Assembly: GCA_028717445.1 (NCBI GenBank)
Contig: JAQUNU010000018.1
Span: 1-13,863 of the forward strand
Length of the DNA: 13,863 nt
Source of the DNA: Candidatus Portnoyibacteriota bacterium
Lineage (GTDB): Bacteria > Patescibacteriota > Minisyncoccia > Portnoybacterales > GWB1-42-6
Direction of reading: 5' to 3'
Shown here piece after piece: positions 6,692 through 13,162 of this stretch. The notes beneath the pieces are model-generated. The model was not told the DNA's origin, made no database searches, and saw only the letters and a list, made by a program, of their open reading frames with translations. Positions within the stretch are counted from its first letter, which is position 1. Each line of letters opens with the position of its first letter. Position numbers and translations under genes: made by a program.

Positions 6692-6795
6692 ATTCCTCCT
6701 TTTGTAAAGGAGGTGCCCGGCAGCGGCCGGGCGGAGGATTTTTTTAAAATCCCTCCCCGCCGAAACGGCGGTACTCCCTTTATGAAAGGGAGAAT
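6692..6795. repeat. 104-bp compound palindrome upstream of alaS
   Basis: Four small hairpins are arranged symmetrically around a central GATTTT/AAAATC core: 6695-6702/6706-6713 (8 bp), 6715-6720/6727-6732 (6 bp), 6757-6762/6766-6771 (6 bp) and 6774-6781/6785-6792 (8 bp). The left half also resembles the reverse complement of the right half from ATTC at one end to GAAT at the other. This is the form of a MITE- or REP-like element; no coding capacity. Confidence 0.75.
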
Positions 6796-6804
6796 AAAAT
6801 ATAA

Positions 6805-6833
6805 TTGCCGTGGATAATTTTTCGTGTTATCAT
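6805..6833 (+). promoter_or_regulatory. alaS promoter candidate, predicts leaderless mRNA
   Basis: TTGCCG (6805-6810), a 17-nt spacer and TATCAT (6828-6833) give 4/6 and 5/6 matches. A start seven bases after the -10 falls at or next to the A of the alaS ATG at 6840, and no Shine-Dalgarno is present. Confidence 0.5.
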
Positions 6834-6839
6834 ATTTAT

Positions 6840-8735
6840 ATGACCGCAAACGACCTTCGCGAGAAATTTTTGAAATTTTTTAAAGACAAGGGGCATAAAA
6901 TCATCCCTTCGGCCTCTCTCATTCCCGAGCACGATCCCAGCGTGCTTTTTACAACTGCGGGCATGCAGCAGTTTAAAGCGTATTATTTGGGAGAAAAATC
7001 AACCTATGGCGATAGGGTTTGTTCGGTCCAAAAATGTTTTAGAACTTCAGATATAGACGAAGTTGGAGACGAAAGGCACCTGACTTTTTTTGAGATGCTT
7101 GGAAATTTTTCGTTTAAGAATGCTTATTTCAAAAAAGAAGCGATTGAATATGCGTATGAATTTATTGTTAAAGAAATGGGTTTAAAAATAGATTATGTTA
7201 CTATTTTTAAAGGTGATTCGTGGATGAAACTTGGTCAGAAGGTACCTCAAGATGCTGAATCTGAAAAAATTTGGAGAGAAATAAGACAAAAAAATAATGA
7301 GAATTTTGAGATAAGGAAATTTGGAAAAGAAGATAATTTTTGGGGACCAACAGGAAATGAAGGTCCATGTGGTCCGACAACTGAAATTTATGTAAATGGT
7401 ATTGAAATTTGGAACTTGGTTTTTAATGAATATTATGGAAAAGAACAAGATGGGAATTGGATAGTAAAGAATTGGAATAGAATAGTAGAAGGTAAGGGGC
7501 ATCGTGATTTGAAATTAACGAAGCTTAGAAATCCGGGTGTTGATACTGGAATGGGACTGGAACGCTTAGCAATGGTGAAACAAGGTAAAAATAATGTTTT
7601 TGAAACGGATTTATTTTCAGAATTAATGGAAAAAATAGATAGTCTAACCTATTTAGGACATCAGAATGCAGCGATTAGGGCTGGAGATATGGAAGAAGGC
7701 GCTTCATCAGAATCAAAAAGAATAGTTGCAGACCATATGAAAGCAGCAGTATTTATGATTTCTGATGGTACAATTCCGTCTAATATTGGTAGGGGTTATG
7801 TTTTGAGACGACTTATAAGGCGGACCACGCGACATATCATAAGACAGACCATACGGCATATGGGAAATCTAATTATTGAAAAAGGAAATTTAGTTCATTT
7901 GGCGGATGTTGTAATTGAGCAATACGGAAATGTTTATGAGAATTTAAGAATTAATAGAGAAAAAATCAGAGAAGAATTAAGGAAAGAAGAAGAGAAATTT
8001 GAAAATACATTAGAAAATAGTTTAAGAGAATTTCGAAATCTCGCAAAGAAAAAAGAAGAGTCAAAAGACCTTGTTCTTACTGGAGCAGAAGCGGCCTATC
8101 TTTATCAGACATGCAGTATGTCAGTTGAGGATACAAAGGAATTGGCTAAAGAATATGGGTTAAAATTAGCAGATGATTTTGATGTTGTTTTTGAGAAAAA
8201 AATGAAAGAGCATCAGGAACTTTCCCGCACGGCTTCGGCTGGCATGTTTAAGGGCGGCTTGGCCGATGCCAGCGAGGCGACTGTAAAATATCACACGGCC
8301 GCGCATTTGATGCTGGCGGCTTTGCGGCAGGTTTTAGGCAACCATGTCGTGCAAAAAGGATCAAATATTACGGCCGAGCGTCTGCGCTTTGATTTTTCGC
8401 ATCCGCAAAAAGTGACGCCTGAAGAAATAAAGCAAGTTGAAGATTTAGTAAATCAAAAAATTGGCGAAGATTTGCCAGTGCAAACGGAAGAAATGACGCT
8501 TGAGGAAGCCAAACAAAAAGGCGCCATGGGCGTTTTTGAATCAAAATACGGCGAAAGAGTGAAAGTCTATACAATTGGTGGCCCTTCGCCCGAAGCGGGC
8601 TCAAGGTCTCCTTTTAGTCAAGAAATTTGCGGCGGGCCGCATGTCAAAAAGACCGGACAGCTGGGCAAATTCAAAATAATCAAAGAAGAGTCCGCCGGAG
8701 CGGGCGTAAGAAGAATTAAAGCGATTTTGGAATAG
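6840..8735 (+). CDS. alaS: Alanyl-tRNA synthetase, short form lacking the C-terminal domain
   Basis: AlaRS attaches alanine to tRNA-Ala. Motif 1 lies around FTTAGMQQFKAYYLG (residues 37-51), motif 2 around RTSDIDEVGDERHLTFFEML (68-87), and motif 3 in DTGMGLERLAMV. The tRNA-recognition part contains SNIGRGYVLRRLIRR. The editing domain has HTAAH (H485 and H489) and CGGPH (C597, H601), the four metal ligands, with P replacing the usual T. The protein stops at about 631 residues where typical AlaRS reaches about 875, so the C-Ala/DHHA1 region is absent; the frame ends cleanly with TAG, so this is not a frameshift. Base composition changes abruptly: about 57% GC at 6901-6960, 23% at 7261-7320, 22% at 7921-7980 and 65% at 8221-8280 by hand count. 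The ATG at 6840 is preferred to an upstream in-frame GTG at 6810, which lies within the promoter. Confidence 0.97.
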   Translation: MTANDLREKFLKFFKDKGHKIIPSASLIPEHDPSVLFTTAGMQQFKAYYLGEKSTYGDRVCSVQKCFRTSDIDEVGDERHLTFFEMLGNFSFKNAYFKKEAIEYAYEFIVKEMGLKIDYVTIFKGDSWMKLGQKVPQDAESEKIWREIRQKNNENFEIRKFGKEDNFWGPTGNEGPCGPTTEIYVNGIEIWNLVFNEYYGKEQDGNWIVKNWNRIVEGKGHRDLKLTKLRNPGVDTGMGLERLAMVKQGKNNVFETDLFSELMEKIDSLTYLGHQNAAIRAGDMEEGASSESKRIVADHMKAAVFMISDGTIPSNIGRGYVLRRLIRRTTRHIIRQTIRHMGNLIIEKGNLVHLADVVIEQYGNVYENLRINREKIREELRKEEEKFENTLENSLREFRNLAKKKEESKDLVLTGAEAAYLYQTCSMSVEDTKELAKEYGLKLADDFDVVFEKKMKEHQELSRTASAGMFKGGLADASEATVKYHTAAHLMLAALRQVLGNHVVQKGSNITAERLRFDFSHPQKVTPEEIKQVEDLVNQKIGEDLPVQTEEMTLEEAKQKGAMGVFESKYGERVKVYTIGGPSPEAGSRSPFSQEICGGPHVKKTGQLGKFKIIKEESAGAGVRRIKAILE

Positions 8736-8740
8736 TTTTT

Positions 8741-8845
8741 TTTGTCATTCCGAGCGAAGGTCGCTTCGACCGTAGTCGAGGAATCTCATTGGATATGAGA
8801 TCCTTCGACTCCGCCCCGAAGCGGGGCTGCGTTTAGGATGACAAA
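8741..8845. repeat. 105-bp palindromic element with TTTGTCAT/ATGACAAA ends
   Basis: The terminal inverted repeat TTTGTCAT (8741-8748) pairs with ATGACAAA (8838-8845). Inside, GTCGAGGA-a-TCTCAT (8775-8789) pairs with ATGAGA-TCC-t-TCGAC (8795-8809) around a 5-nt loop. Smaller hairpins flank it (GAAGGTCGCTTC; CCCCGAAGCGGGG). Similar GTCATTC...GATGAC intergenic elements are known from many bacteria as dispersed REP/MITE-like sequences. It fills the gap between alaS and the next gene almost completely, and may also end alaS transcripts. Confidence 0.75.
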
Positions 8846-8848
8846 TTC

Positions 8849-10111
8849 ATGAGTTTTTTCGATAAAATTTTAGGCAAAGATAAATTCAAGGGTGAGCATT
8901 TTCTCGTGCTCGACATCGGGACGGGATTTGTTAAGACTCTCGTTGCCAGGTCGGAAAAAGGGAAGAGAATCGGCGAGATTGTCGGCGCTGGGATTGCGGC
9001 GCAAAAAATTTCCCATATGCAGGCCGGAGCGGTCAGCGATATTGAAGGCGTGACAGAAACTTGCGCAAAAGCGATCGGCGAGGCCAAAAAGGAAGCGCGC
9101 GCTCAAGTCAGCCAGGTGATTCTGGGTATTGCCGGTGAATTTGTCAAAGGAAGCACTTTGAATTTTTCCTACACCCGCCAGGACGCGGAAGAAAAAATTG
9201 AAATGGCGGAGCTAAAAAATATCATCCAGAAAATCCAGTGGAAGGCATTTAATAAAATTCGTCAGGAACTGGCCGAGGAAAGCGGAATTTCCGAAATTGA
9301 GGTCAAGCTGATCAACGCGGCTGTAGTGGAAATAAAAATAGACGGCTATCAGGTGACCAACCCTTTGGGTTTTCAGGGAAAAGAAATTTCTTTTTCAATT
9401 TTTAATGCCTACGCCCCTTTGATGCATCTGGGCGCGCTTAATTCGATTGCCGATAGACTAAAATTGGATATCATGCTGATCGCGGCCGAGCCGTTCGCCA
9501 TTTCGCGCGGGGTTACGGAAGAAGGGTCAGGCGACGCTATTTTTATCGACATCGGCGGCGGCACAACCGATATCGCTCTGTCGCGTCAAAAGGGGCTTGA
9601 AGGAATAAAGTCTTTGGCGTTGGGCGGTCGCGCCTTTTCTAAGCGCCTAGCTGAGAATTTAGGACTTGGCTTTGACGAAGCGGAGCAAATTAAATTAAAA
9701 TACAGCCAAGGGGAAGTTTCGGGAGCGGTTAAAAGAAAGATCACGGAAATTTTTAAACAAGATATCCGAGTTTGGCTTTCCGGGGTCGCTCTGGCTTTAA
9801 GTGAATTTTCGCAGCTTTCTCCTTTGCCTTCAAAAATTCTGCTTTGCGGCGGCGGCAGCACCCTGCCGGGAATCAAAAAAGCCCTCGAAAGCCAAAACTG
9901 GTTTGAGGATTTGCCTTTTTTGCAGCCGCCGGAAGTTTCTTTCATCGATCCTGGGAAAATAGCCGGCATTGAAGACAAGACTGCCAAATTGAATTCGCCC
10001 AAGGATGTGACTCCTCTGGCTTTGGCGAGTTTGGCCATGGAAACGATTCGGGATGAGCAGGGAATTTTCCCGGGGATACTAAAAAGAACAATTAGATTGA
10101 TGCAGACTTAA
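8849..10111 (+). CDS. FtsA/PilM-family actin-like ATPase
   Basis: This 420-residue protein has the actin-fold ATPase motifs: phosphate-1 LDIGTG (residues 21-26), phosphate-2 DIGGGTTDIAL (234-244) and the adenosine motif CGGGSTLPG (333-341). The region at about 85-175 occupies the place of the SHS2 (1C) domain shared by FtsA and PilM. FtsA tethers FtsZ to the membrane; PilM is the cytoplasmic clamp of type IV pilus assembly. The C-terminus ends GILKRTIRLMQT, a basic-hydrophobic helix that could bind membrane as in FtsA. Length (420) is nearer FtsA than PilM (about 350), but neither ftsZ nor pilN is adjacent, so I leave the name open. The ATG at 8849 follows the palindromic element by three bases; no clear ribosome-binding site. 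The next gene lies 89 nt downstream on the same strand, probably co-transcribed. Confidence 0.88.
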   Translation: MSFFDKILGKDKFKGEHFLVLDIGTGFVKTLVARSEKGKRIGEIVGAGIAAQKISHMQAGAVSDIEGVTETCAKAIGEAKKEARAQVSQVILGIAGEFVKGSTLNFSYTRQDAEEKIEMAELKNIIQKIQWKAFNKIRQELAEESGISEIEVKLINAAVVEIKIDGYQVTNPLGFQGKEISFSIFNAYAPLMHLGALNSIADRLKLDIMLIAAEPFAISRGVTEEGSGDAIFIDIGGGTTDIALSRQKGLEGIKSLALGGRAFSKRLAENLGLGFDEAEQIKLKYSQGEVSGAVKRKITEIFKQDIRVWLSGVALALSEFSQLSPLPSKILLCGGGSTLPGIKKALESQNWFEDLPFLQPPEVSFIDPGKIAGIEDKTAKLNSPKDVTPLALASLAMETIRDEQGIFPGILKRTIRLMQT

Positions 10112-10200
10112 ATAGCCAATAGCAAATAGCAAATAGCAAATCGTCTGAGCCGCGTGGAATTCCGACGATTTGCGACTCGCGATTTGCGACTCGCGATTTT
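10111..10200. repeat. Imperfect palindromic spacer (AGCAAAT words)
   Basis: The left arm (10111-10145) is a run of AATAGCA words ending AGCAAATCGTC; the right arm (10164-10200) begins GACGATTTGCGACTCG and repeats its word twice. AAATCGTC/GACGATTT is an exact inverted repeat and the rest aligns imperfectly. The element starts at the last base of the upstream stop codon and ends at the base before the next ATG. Confidence 0.8.
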
Positions 10201-11943
10201 ATGAAGGAAAACATTATTTACATAAAGCCCGAAGAAGAAATCACTTCCGTGGTCGATAAATTAGTTAAATCCTCGAAGAAAGAGATTTTTTTGGTAATTC
10301 CCAAAGGCGCGGCCATTGGCCAGAGTTTGGTCAATCTTAAACTTTTGAAAAGAGAAGCCAATAACCTGGAAAAGGTTGTTACAATCGTGACGGATGACGA
10401 AACGCTGGAGCGCCTGGCTAAAAAAACCGATTTTTTGATTTCTAACGCTTTGCCTGAAGAAAGAAGAGAGGAAGTTTCAGTGGAAATTGAAGAAGAGGAA
10501 AAAGAGGAATCGGAAGATTATTTATCCGAAGAAAAGCCGGCAGAAGAAAAAGAAGAAGCGCCGGAGAGGTTAAATTTTTCGCCTCAGATGATTGATATTG
10601 TTCAGCGGCCGGCGCAGGCGGCCGGAGGCCTTTTTCTTGAGAAGATCAAAAAAGTATCGGATAAAGCGGCAGGACTGTTTTTTGATAATAAAAAAGATGA
10701 GTCTTTAGGGAAATTGTCTTCTAACCGCGGAGACGGTTCGTATGATTCAAAAAATTCCTCTTCCTTTTTTGACAGAAAGCCCATTAGAGAAAAAGCTTTG
10801 CCTGCATTTCCGACAAGAATTTTCGCGCTTTTTATCGCGGCGGCGCTTTTAATAGCGGCTTTGCTTTTTGTGCTGGTTTTGCCTAAGGCGGAAATAAAAT
10901 TAGGAGCAAAAAGGGATAAAATTTTAATAGACATGGCTATGATCGGAGATAAAAACATTTCTCAGTCCGATTCCGGCCAAAACAAAATTCCGGCTCAGGT
11001 TATAAGAATCGAGCAGCGTAAGGCCGGCGATTTTCCAACCACCGGCGAACGGCAATTGAATGAAAAGGCAAAAGGGAAAATCACTGTTTTTAATTCGTAT
11101 AGCTCCAGTCCTCAGGCTCTGGTTGAAACCACAAGATTTCTTTCCAGCAGCGGCAAGGTTTTTCGCCTCGTCAAAACCACGACTATTCCGGGGGCCAAAA
11201 TTGAAGAAGGGAATATTGTCGCGAGCCAAATAGAGGTTGAGGTTGAAGCCGATCAGCCAGGGGATGATTTTAATATCGAACCCAGTGATTTTACTATTCC
11301 GGGTTTTAAGGGTTCCCCCAAATACTCGGCTTTTTATGGTCGTTCTTCCAGGGCGATGGCCGGCGGCTCAACTGAAAAAGTAAAGGTTTTGACGCAAAGC
11401 GATTACGATGATGCCAAAAAGACAGTTCTGGCCGAGATCGACAATAATATTAAGCAGGAAATCATCAATCAAACGCCCGAAGGATTTGATATTCTTGAAG
11501 ATTCCATCCAGATCCAGGAGCCGGAGATAAAGTCGTCAGTCGAAGTTGGCGGAAAAGCAGAAAATTTTAATATGAGCATCGAAATTATTGCGCGCGCATT
11601 CGTTTTTTCCAAACAGGACGCTTTGGTTTTGATCGAAAAGAATCTGGCAGACCAGATCACGGAGGCCAAAGAAGCTATTTCAGGAGCCGAATTCAAATAC
11701 AAAGATGTCAGCGCCTCTTTTGATAAAGGTCAGGTTTCTTTCCGTGTTGAAGGGACGCAGCCAATCGCCTGGAAGATCAATAAAGACGAGATCAAAAATA
11801 TTATCATGGGAAAAACCGAGGCCGATGTCCGAGGCATTCTGGCCAAGCGGCCGGAAGTGGAACAGGCCCAGGTTTTCTTTTGGCCTTTCTGGGTCAGCAA
11901 GATTCCAGAAAGGGCGGAAAAAATAGATTTGACCATAGAATAA
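10201..11943 (+). CDS. Membrane-anchored baseplate-J-like protein with cytoplasmic N-terminal domain
   Basis: The 580-residue protein has three parts. Residues 1-80 form a compact alpha/beta domain (MKENIIYIKPEEEITSVVDK, then FLVIPKGAAIGQSLVNLKLL) of a type I recall from Patescibacteria and Chloroflexi. Residues 86-123 are very rich in glutamate, followed by a low-complexity linker. A single transmembrane helix lies at about 205-227 (IFALFIAAALLIAALLFVLV). Residues 230-580 would lie outside the membrane and resemble the beta-rich baseplate J/gp47-type segment annotated on Patescibacteria proteins of this layout. The positively charged linker before the helix fits an N-in, C-out orientation. 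Function is unknown; pairing with an FtsA/PilM-like ATPase suggests an envelope-spanning pilus, division or injection-like assembly (inference). No Shine-Dalgarno precedes the ATG at 10201, which abuts the palindromic spacer. No good terminator follows. Confidence 0.8.
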   Translation: MKENIIYIKPEEEITSVVDKLVKSSKKEIFLVIPKGAAIGQSLVNLKLLKREANNLEKVVTIVTDDETLERLAKKTDFLISNALPEERREEVSVEIEEEEKEESEDYLSEEKPAEEKEEAPERLNFSPQMIDIVQRPAQAAGGLFLEKIKKVSDKAAGLFFDNKKDESLGKLSSNRGDGSYDSKNSSSFFDRKPIREKALPAFPTRIFALFIAAALLIAALLFVLVLPKAEIKLGAKRDKILIDMAMIGDKNISQSDSGQNKIPAQVIRIEQRKAGDFPTTGERQLNEKAKGKITVFNSYSSSPQALVETTRFLSSSGKVFRLVKTTTIPGAKIEEGNIVASQIEVEVEADQPGDDFNIEPSDFTIPGFKGSPKYSAFYGRSSRAMAGGSTEKVKVLTQSDYDDAKKTVLAEIDNNIKQEIINQTPEGFDILEDSIQIQEPEIKSSVEVGGKAENFNMSIEIIARAFVFSKQDALVLIEKNLADQITEAKEAISGAEFKYKDVSASFDKGQVSFRVEGTQPIAWKINKDEIKNIIMGKTEADVRGILAKRPEVEQAQVFFWPFWVSKIPERAEKIDLTIE

Positions 11944-12053
11944 GAATCTATAAATTTAATAATTTTAGAGAATATCGCGAATCTAAATATTTATCCAATT
12001 AGTATAAATTACTGATTTATTAGGCTTCGCTAATTTAGCAGGTTGCCCCGCTA

Positions 12054-12082
12054 TTGACTAATTCGGCTTTAGAATATATTAT
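12054..12082 (+). promoter_or_regulatory. Promoter of the infA-rpmJ-rpsM-rpsK-rpsD operon
   Basis: TTGACT (12054-12059), a 17-nt spacer and TATTAT (12077-12082) give 5/6 matches in each hexamer. The start would be near 12089, leaving a leader of about 54 nt before infA. The 110 bases upstream, back to the previous stop codon, are AT-rich with only small hairpins such as 11997-12004/12010-12017, and hold no gene I can see. Confidence 0.75.
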
Positions 12083-12091
12083 GTAGATATC

Positions 12092-12129
12092 ATCCCCAGG
12101 ACTCAAGGCGGTTATGCCTGAGCGGGGAT
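12092..12129 (+). promoter_or_regulatory. Leader hairpin at the 5' end of the infA mRNA
   Basis: ATCCCC (12092-12097) pairs with GGGGAT (12124-12129), CTCA (12102-12105) with TGAG (12119-12122) and GGC (12107-12109) with GCC (12116-12118), leaving internal loops and a 6-nt terminal loop. It would begin within about three bases of the predicted transcription start, so it may protect the mRNA 5' end or act as a protein-binding autoregulatory site. No U-run follows, so it is not a terminator. Confidence 0.55.
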
Positions 12130-12142
12130 AGAATTATAAGTA

Positions 12143-12361
12143 GTGCCAAAAACACAAGAAAAAATAATAAAGATAGGAACAGTTGTTGAGACTTTGCCGG
12201 CCACTCTTTTCCGGGTGAAGCTGGAAAGCGGTGAAGAAATACTGGCTCATTTGTCTGGCAGAATGAGGATGAATTTTATCAGGATAATGTTGGGCGACAG
12301 AGTCAGGGTTGAGATGAGTCCGTATGATTTGACCAAGGGAAGGATAATTCACCGCCTTTAG
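12143..12361 (+). CDS. infA: Translation initiation factor IF-1
   Basis: This 72-residue S1/OB-fold protein binds the ribosomal A site during initiation. The sequence carries the family's core GTVVETLPATLFRVKLESGE, then ILAHLSGRMRMNFIRIMLGD and the C-terminal MSPYDLTKGRIIHRL, which aligns end to end with E. coli IF-1. The start is GTG at 12143: an in-frame TAA lies two codons upstream and there is no nearby ATG. No strong Shine-Dalgarno is seen. It is the first gene of the operon, with its own promoter and hairpin leader, and is followed by a 207-nt spacer before rpmJ. Confidence 0.96.
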   Translation: MPKTQEKIIKIGTVVETLPATLFRVKLESGEEILAHLSGRMRMNFIRIMLGDRVRVEMSPYDLTKGRIIHRL

Positions 12362-12384
12362 ATAGTCCGATAGTCTAGCGGCTT

Positions 12385-12415
12385 AACAGGGAAACTGTTT
12401 TGCCCGTCTTTTTTT
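12385..12415 (+). terminator. Possible attenuator after infA
   Basis: Two alternative small stems (AACAG 12385-12389 with CTGTT 12395-12399; GGG 12389-12391 with CCC 12403-12405) lie just before a seven-T run (12409-12415). The stems are weak, so only partial termination is plausible. Confidence 0.3.
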
Positions 12416-12420
12416 GTAAT

Positions 12421-12462
12421 TTTTTATGTTGCTTTTTTGGCGGCAAAAAAGCAACATAAAAA
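12421..12462. repeat. 19-bp perfect hairpin in the infA-rpmJ spacer
   Basis: The arm 12421-12439 pairs without mismatch with 12444-12462 around the loop GCGG. It contains T6/A6 tracts and the core ATGTTGC/GCAACAT. No U-run follows on the plus strand, so it is not a standard terminator; it could be an RNA-processing or stability element. The rest of the spacer to 12568 is AT-rich and holds only a small TCTGA/TCAGA hairpin and a weak promoter-like TTGAGA...TAGAAT (12482-12512, 19-nt spacing). Confidence 0.7.
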
Positions 12463-12568
12463 CTGCTTTACGCTGAAGATTTTGAGAAAATACGGATTCG
12501 TTCCTTTAGAATTCTGACAAAATTTTCAGACGCAAGTTAAAAGAAAATAATTTAGAATTTATAAAACC

Positions 12569-12682
12569 ATGAAAGTCCGAGCTTCGGTTAAGCCAATTTG
12601 CGAGAAATGCAAGATTGTGCGGCGAAAAAACCGCCTTTATGTGATCTGTAAAAACGCCAAACATAAGCAGAGACAAGGATAA
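12569..12682 (+). CDS. rpmJ: Ribosomal protein L36
   Basis: This 37-residue protein reads MKVRASVKPICEKCKIVRR and ends KHKQRQG, matching the whole length of bacterial L36. It has the zinc ligands C11, C14, C27 and H32 (C-x2-C-x12-C-x4-H), so it is the zinc-binding (C+) form. L36 is a small basic large-subunit protein that binds 23S rRNA. It lies in the usual place between infA and rpsM. No Shine-Dalgarno is visible upstream of the ATG. Its stop codon is immediately followed by the first copy of the CACGAAT repeat. Confidence 0.96.
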   Translation: MKVRASVKPICEKCKIVRRKNRLYVICKNAKHKQRQG

Positions 12683-12772
12683 TATCGCGAATGCGCACGA
12701 ATTTGGCCACGAATACCACAAATATCTGATGGATTCGTGTAACAATTCGTGGGATATTCGTGAAAATTAGCG
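12683..12772. repeat. CACGAAT palindromic repeat, copy 1 (rpmJ-rpsM spacer)
   Basis: This 90-bp unit starts at the base after the rpmJ stop and ends at the base before the rpsM ATG. It has two CACGAAT words on the left and three ATTCGTG words on the right, so it can fold into two stacked 7-bp stems separated by an internal loop. It differs from copy 2 at two positions. Confidence 0.9.
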
Positions 12773-13162
12773 ATGCCCAGAATAGCGGGAGTTAATATTC
12801 CAGACAATAAAAGAATAGAAATTGCTTTAACCTATATCCACGGCATAGGGAGGACTTTGAGCGTTAAGATTCTGGAGCAAGTCAAGATTGACAAAGCAAC
12901 GAAAGCCGGAGAATTGAAGCCGGAACAATTAAATTTGCTTAAAGATATTGTTGAAAAGTCTTATAAGGTTGAAGGGGAGCTTCGTCGCGAAAAAATGATG
13001 AACATAAAACGTCTGAAAGAAATTGGCTGCTATCGCGGCGTCAGACATATTAAAGGTTTGCCGGTGCGAGGTCAAAGAACAAAAACGAATACTAGAACCG
13101 TCAGAGGAAATGTCCGTAAAACCATGGGCAGCGGCAGAAAAGCTTCAGCGGAAAAAACCTAA
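12773..13162 (+). CDS. rpsM: Ribosomal protein S13
   Basis: This 129-residue protein starts MPRIAGVNIPDNKRIEIALT, the invariant S13 N-terminus, and carries the family's YRGVRHIKGLPVRGQRTKTN segment and a basic C-terminal tail that reaches the decoding region. S13 sits in the head of the small subunit, contacts 16S rRNA and forms bridges to the large subunit. Length is slightly above E. coli S13 (118). The ATG at 12773 follows the repeat directly with no Shine-Dalgarno; the end of the repeat (GAAAATTAGCG) serves as the upstream region. Standard operon position. Confidence 0.97.
   Translation: MPRIAGVNIPDNKRIEIALTYIHGIGRTLSVKILEQVKIDKATKAGELKPEQLNLLKDIVEKSYKVEGELRREKMMNIKRLKEIGCYRGVRHIKGLPVRGQRTKTNTRTVRGNVRKTMGSGRKASAEKT

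Noticed and set aside
7182..7502. Minus-strand ORF antisense to alaS
   Set aside because: It is a shadow of the AT-rich central part of alaS; its composition is low-complexity (I, F, Y, S) with no motif or start signal.
11944..12053. Further word-palindrome between the baseplate-J-like gene and the infA promoter
   Set aside because: Only short stems such as 11997-12004/12010-12017 are convincing; the two halves do not align as inverted repeats, so I did not count it with the other spacer palindromes.
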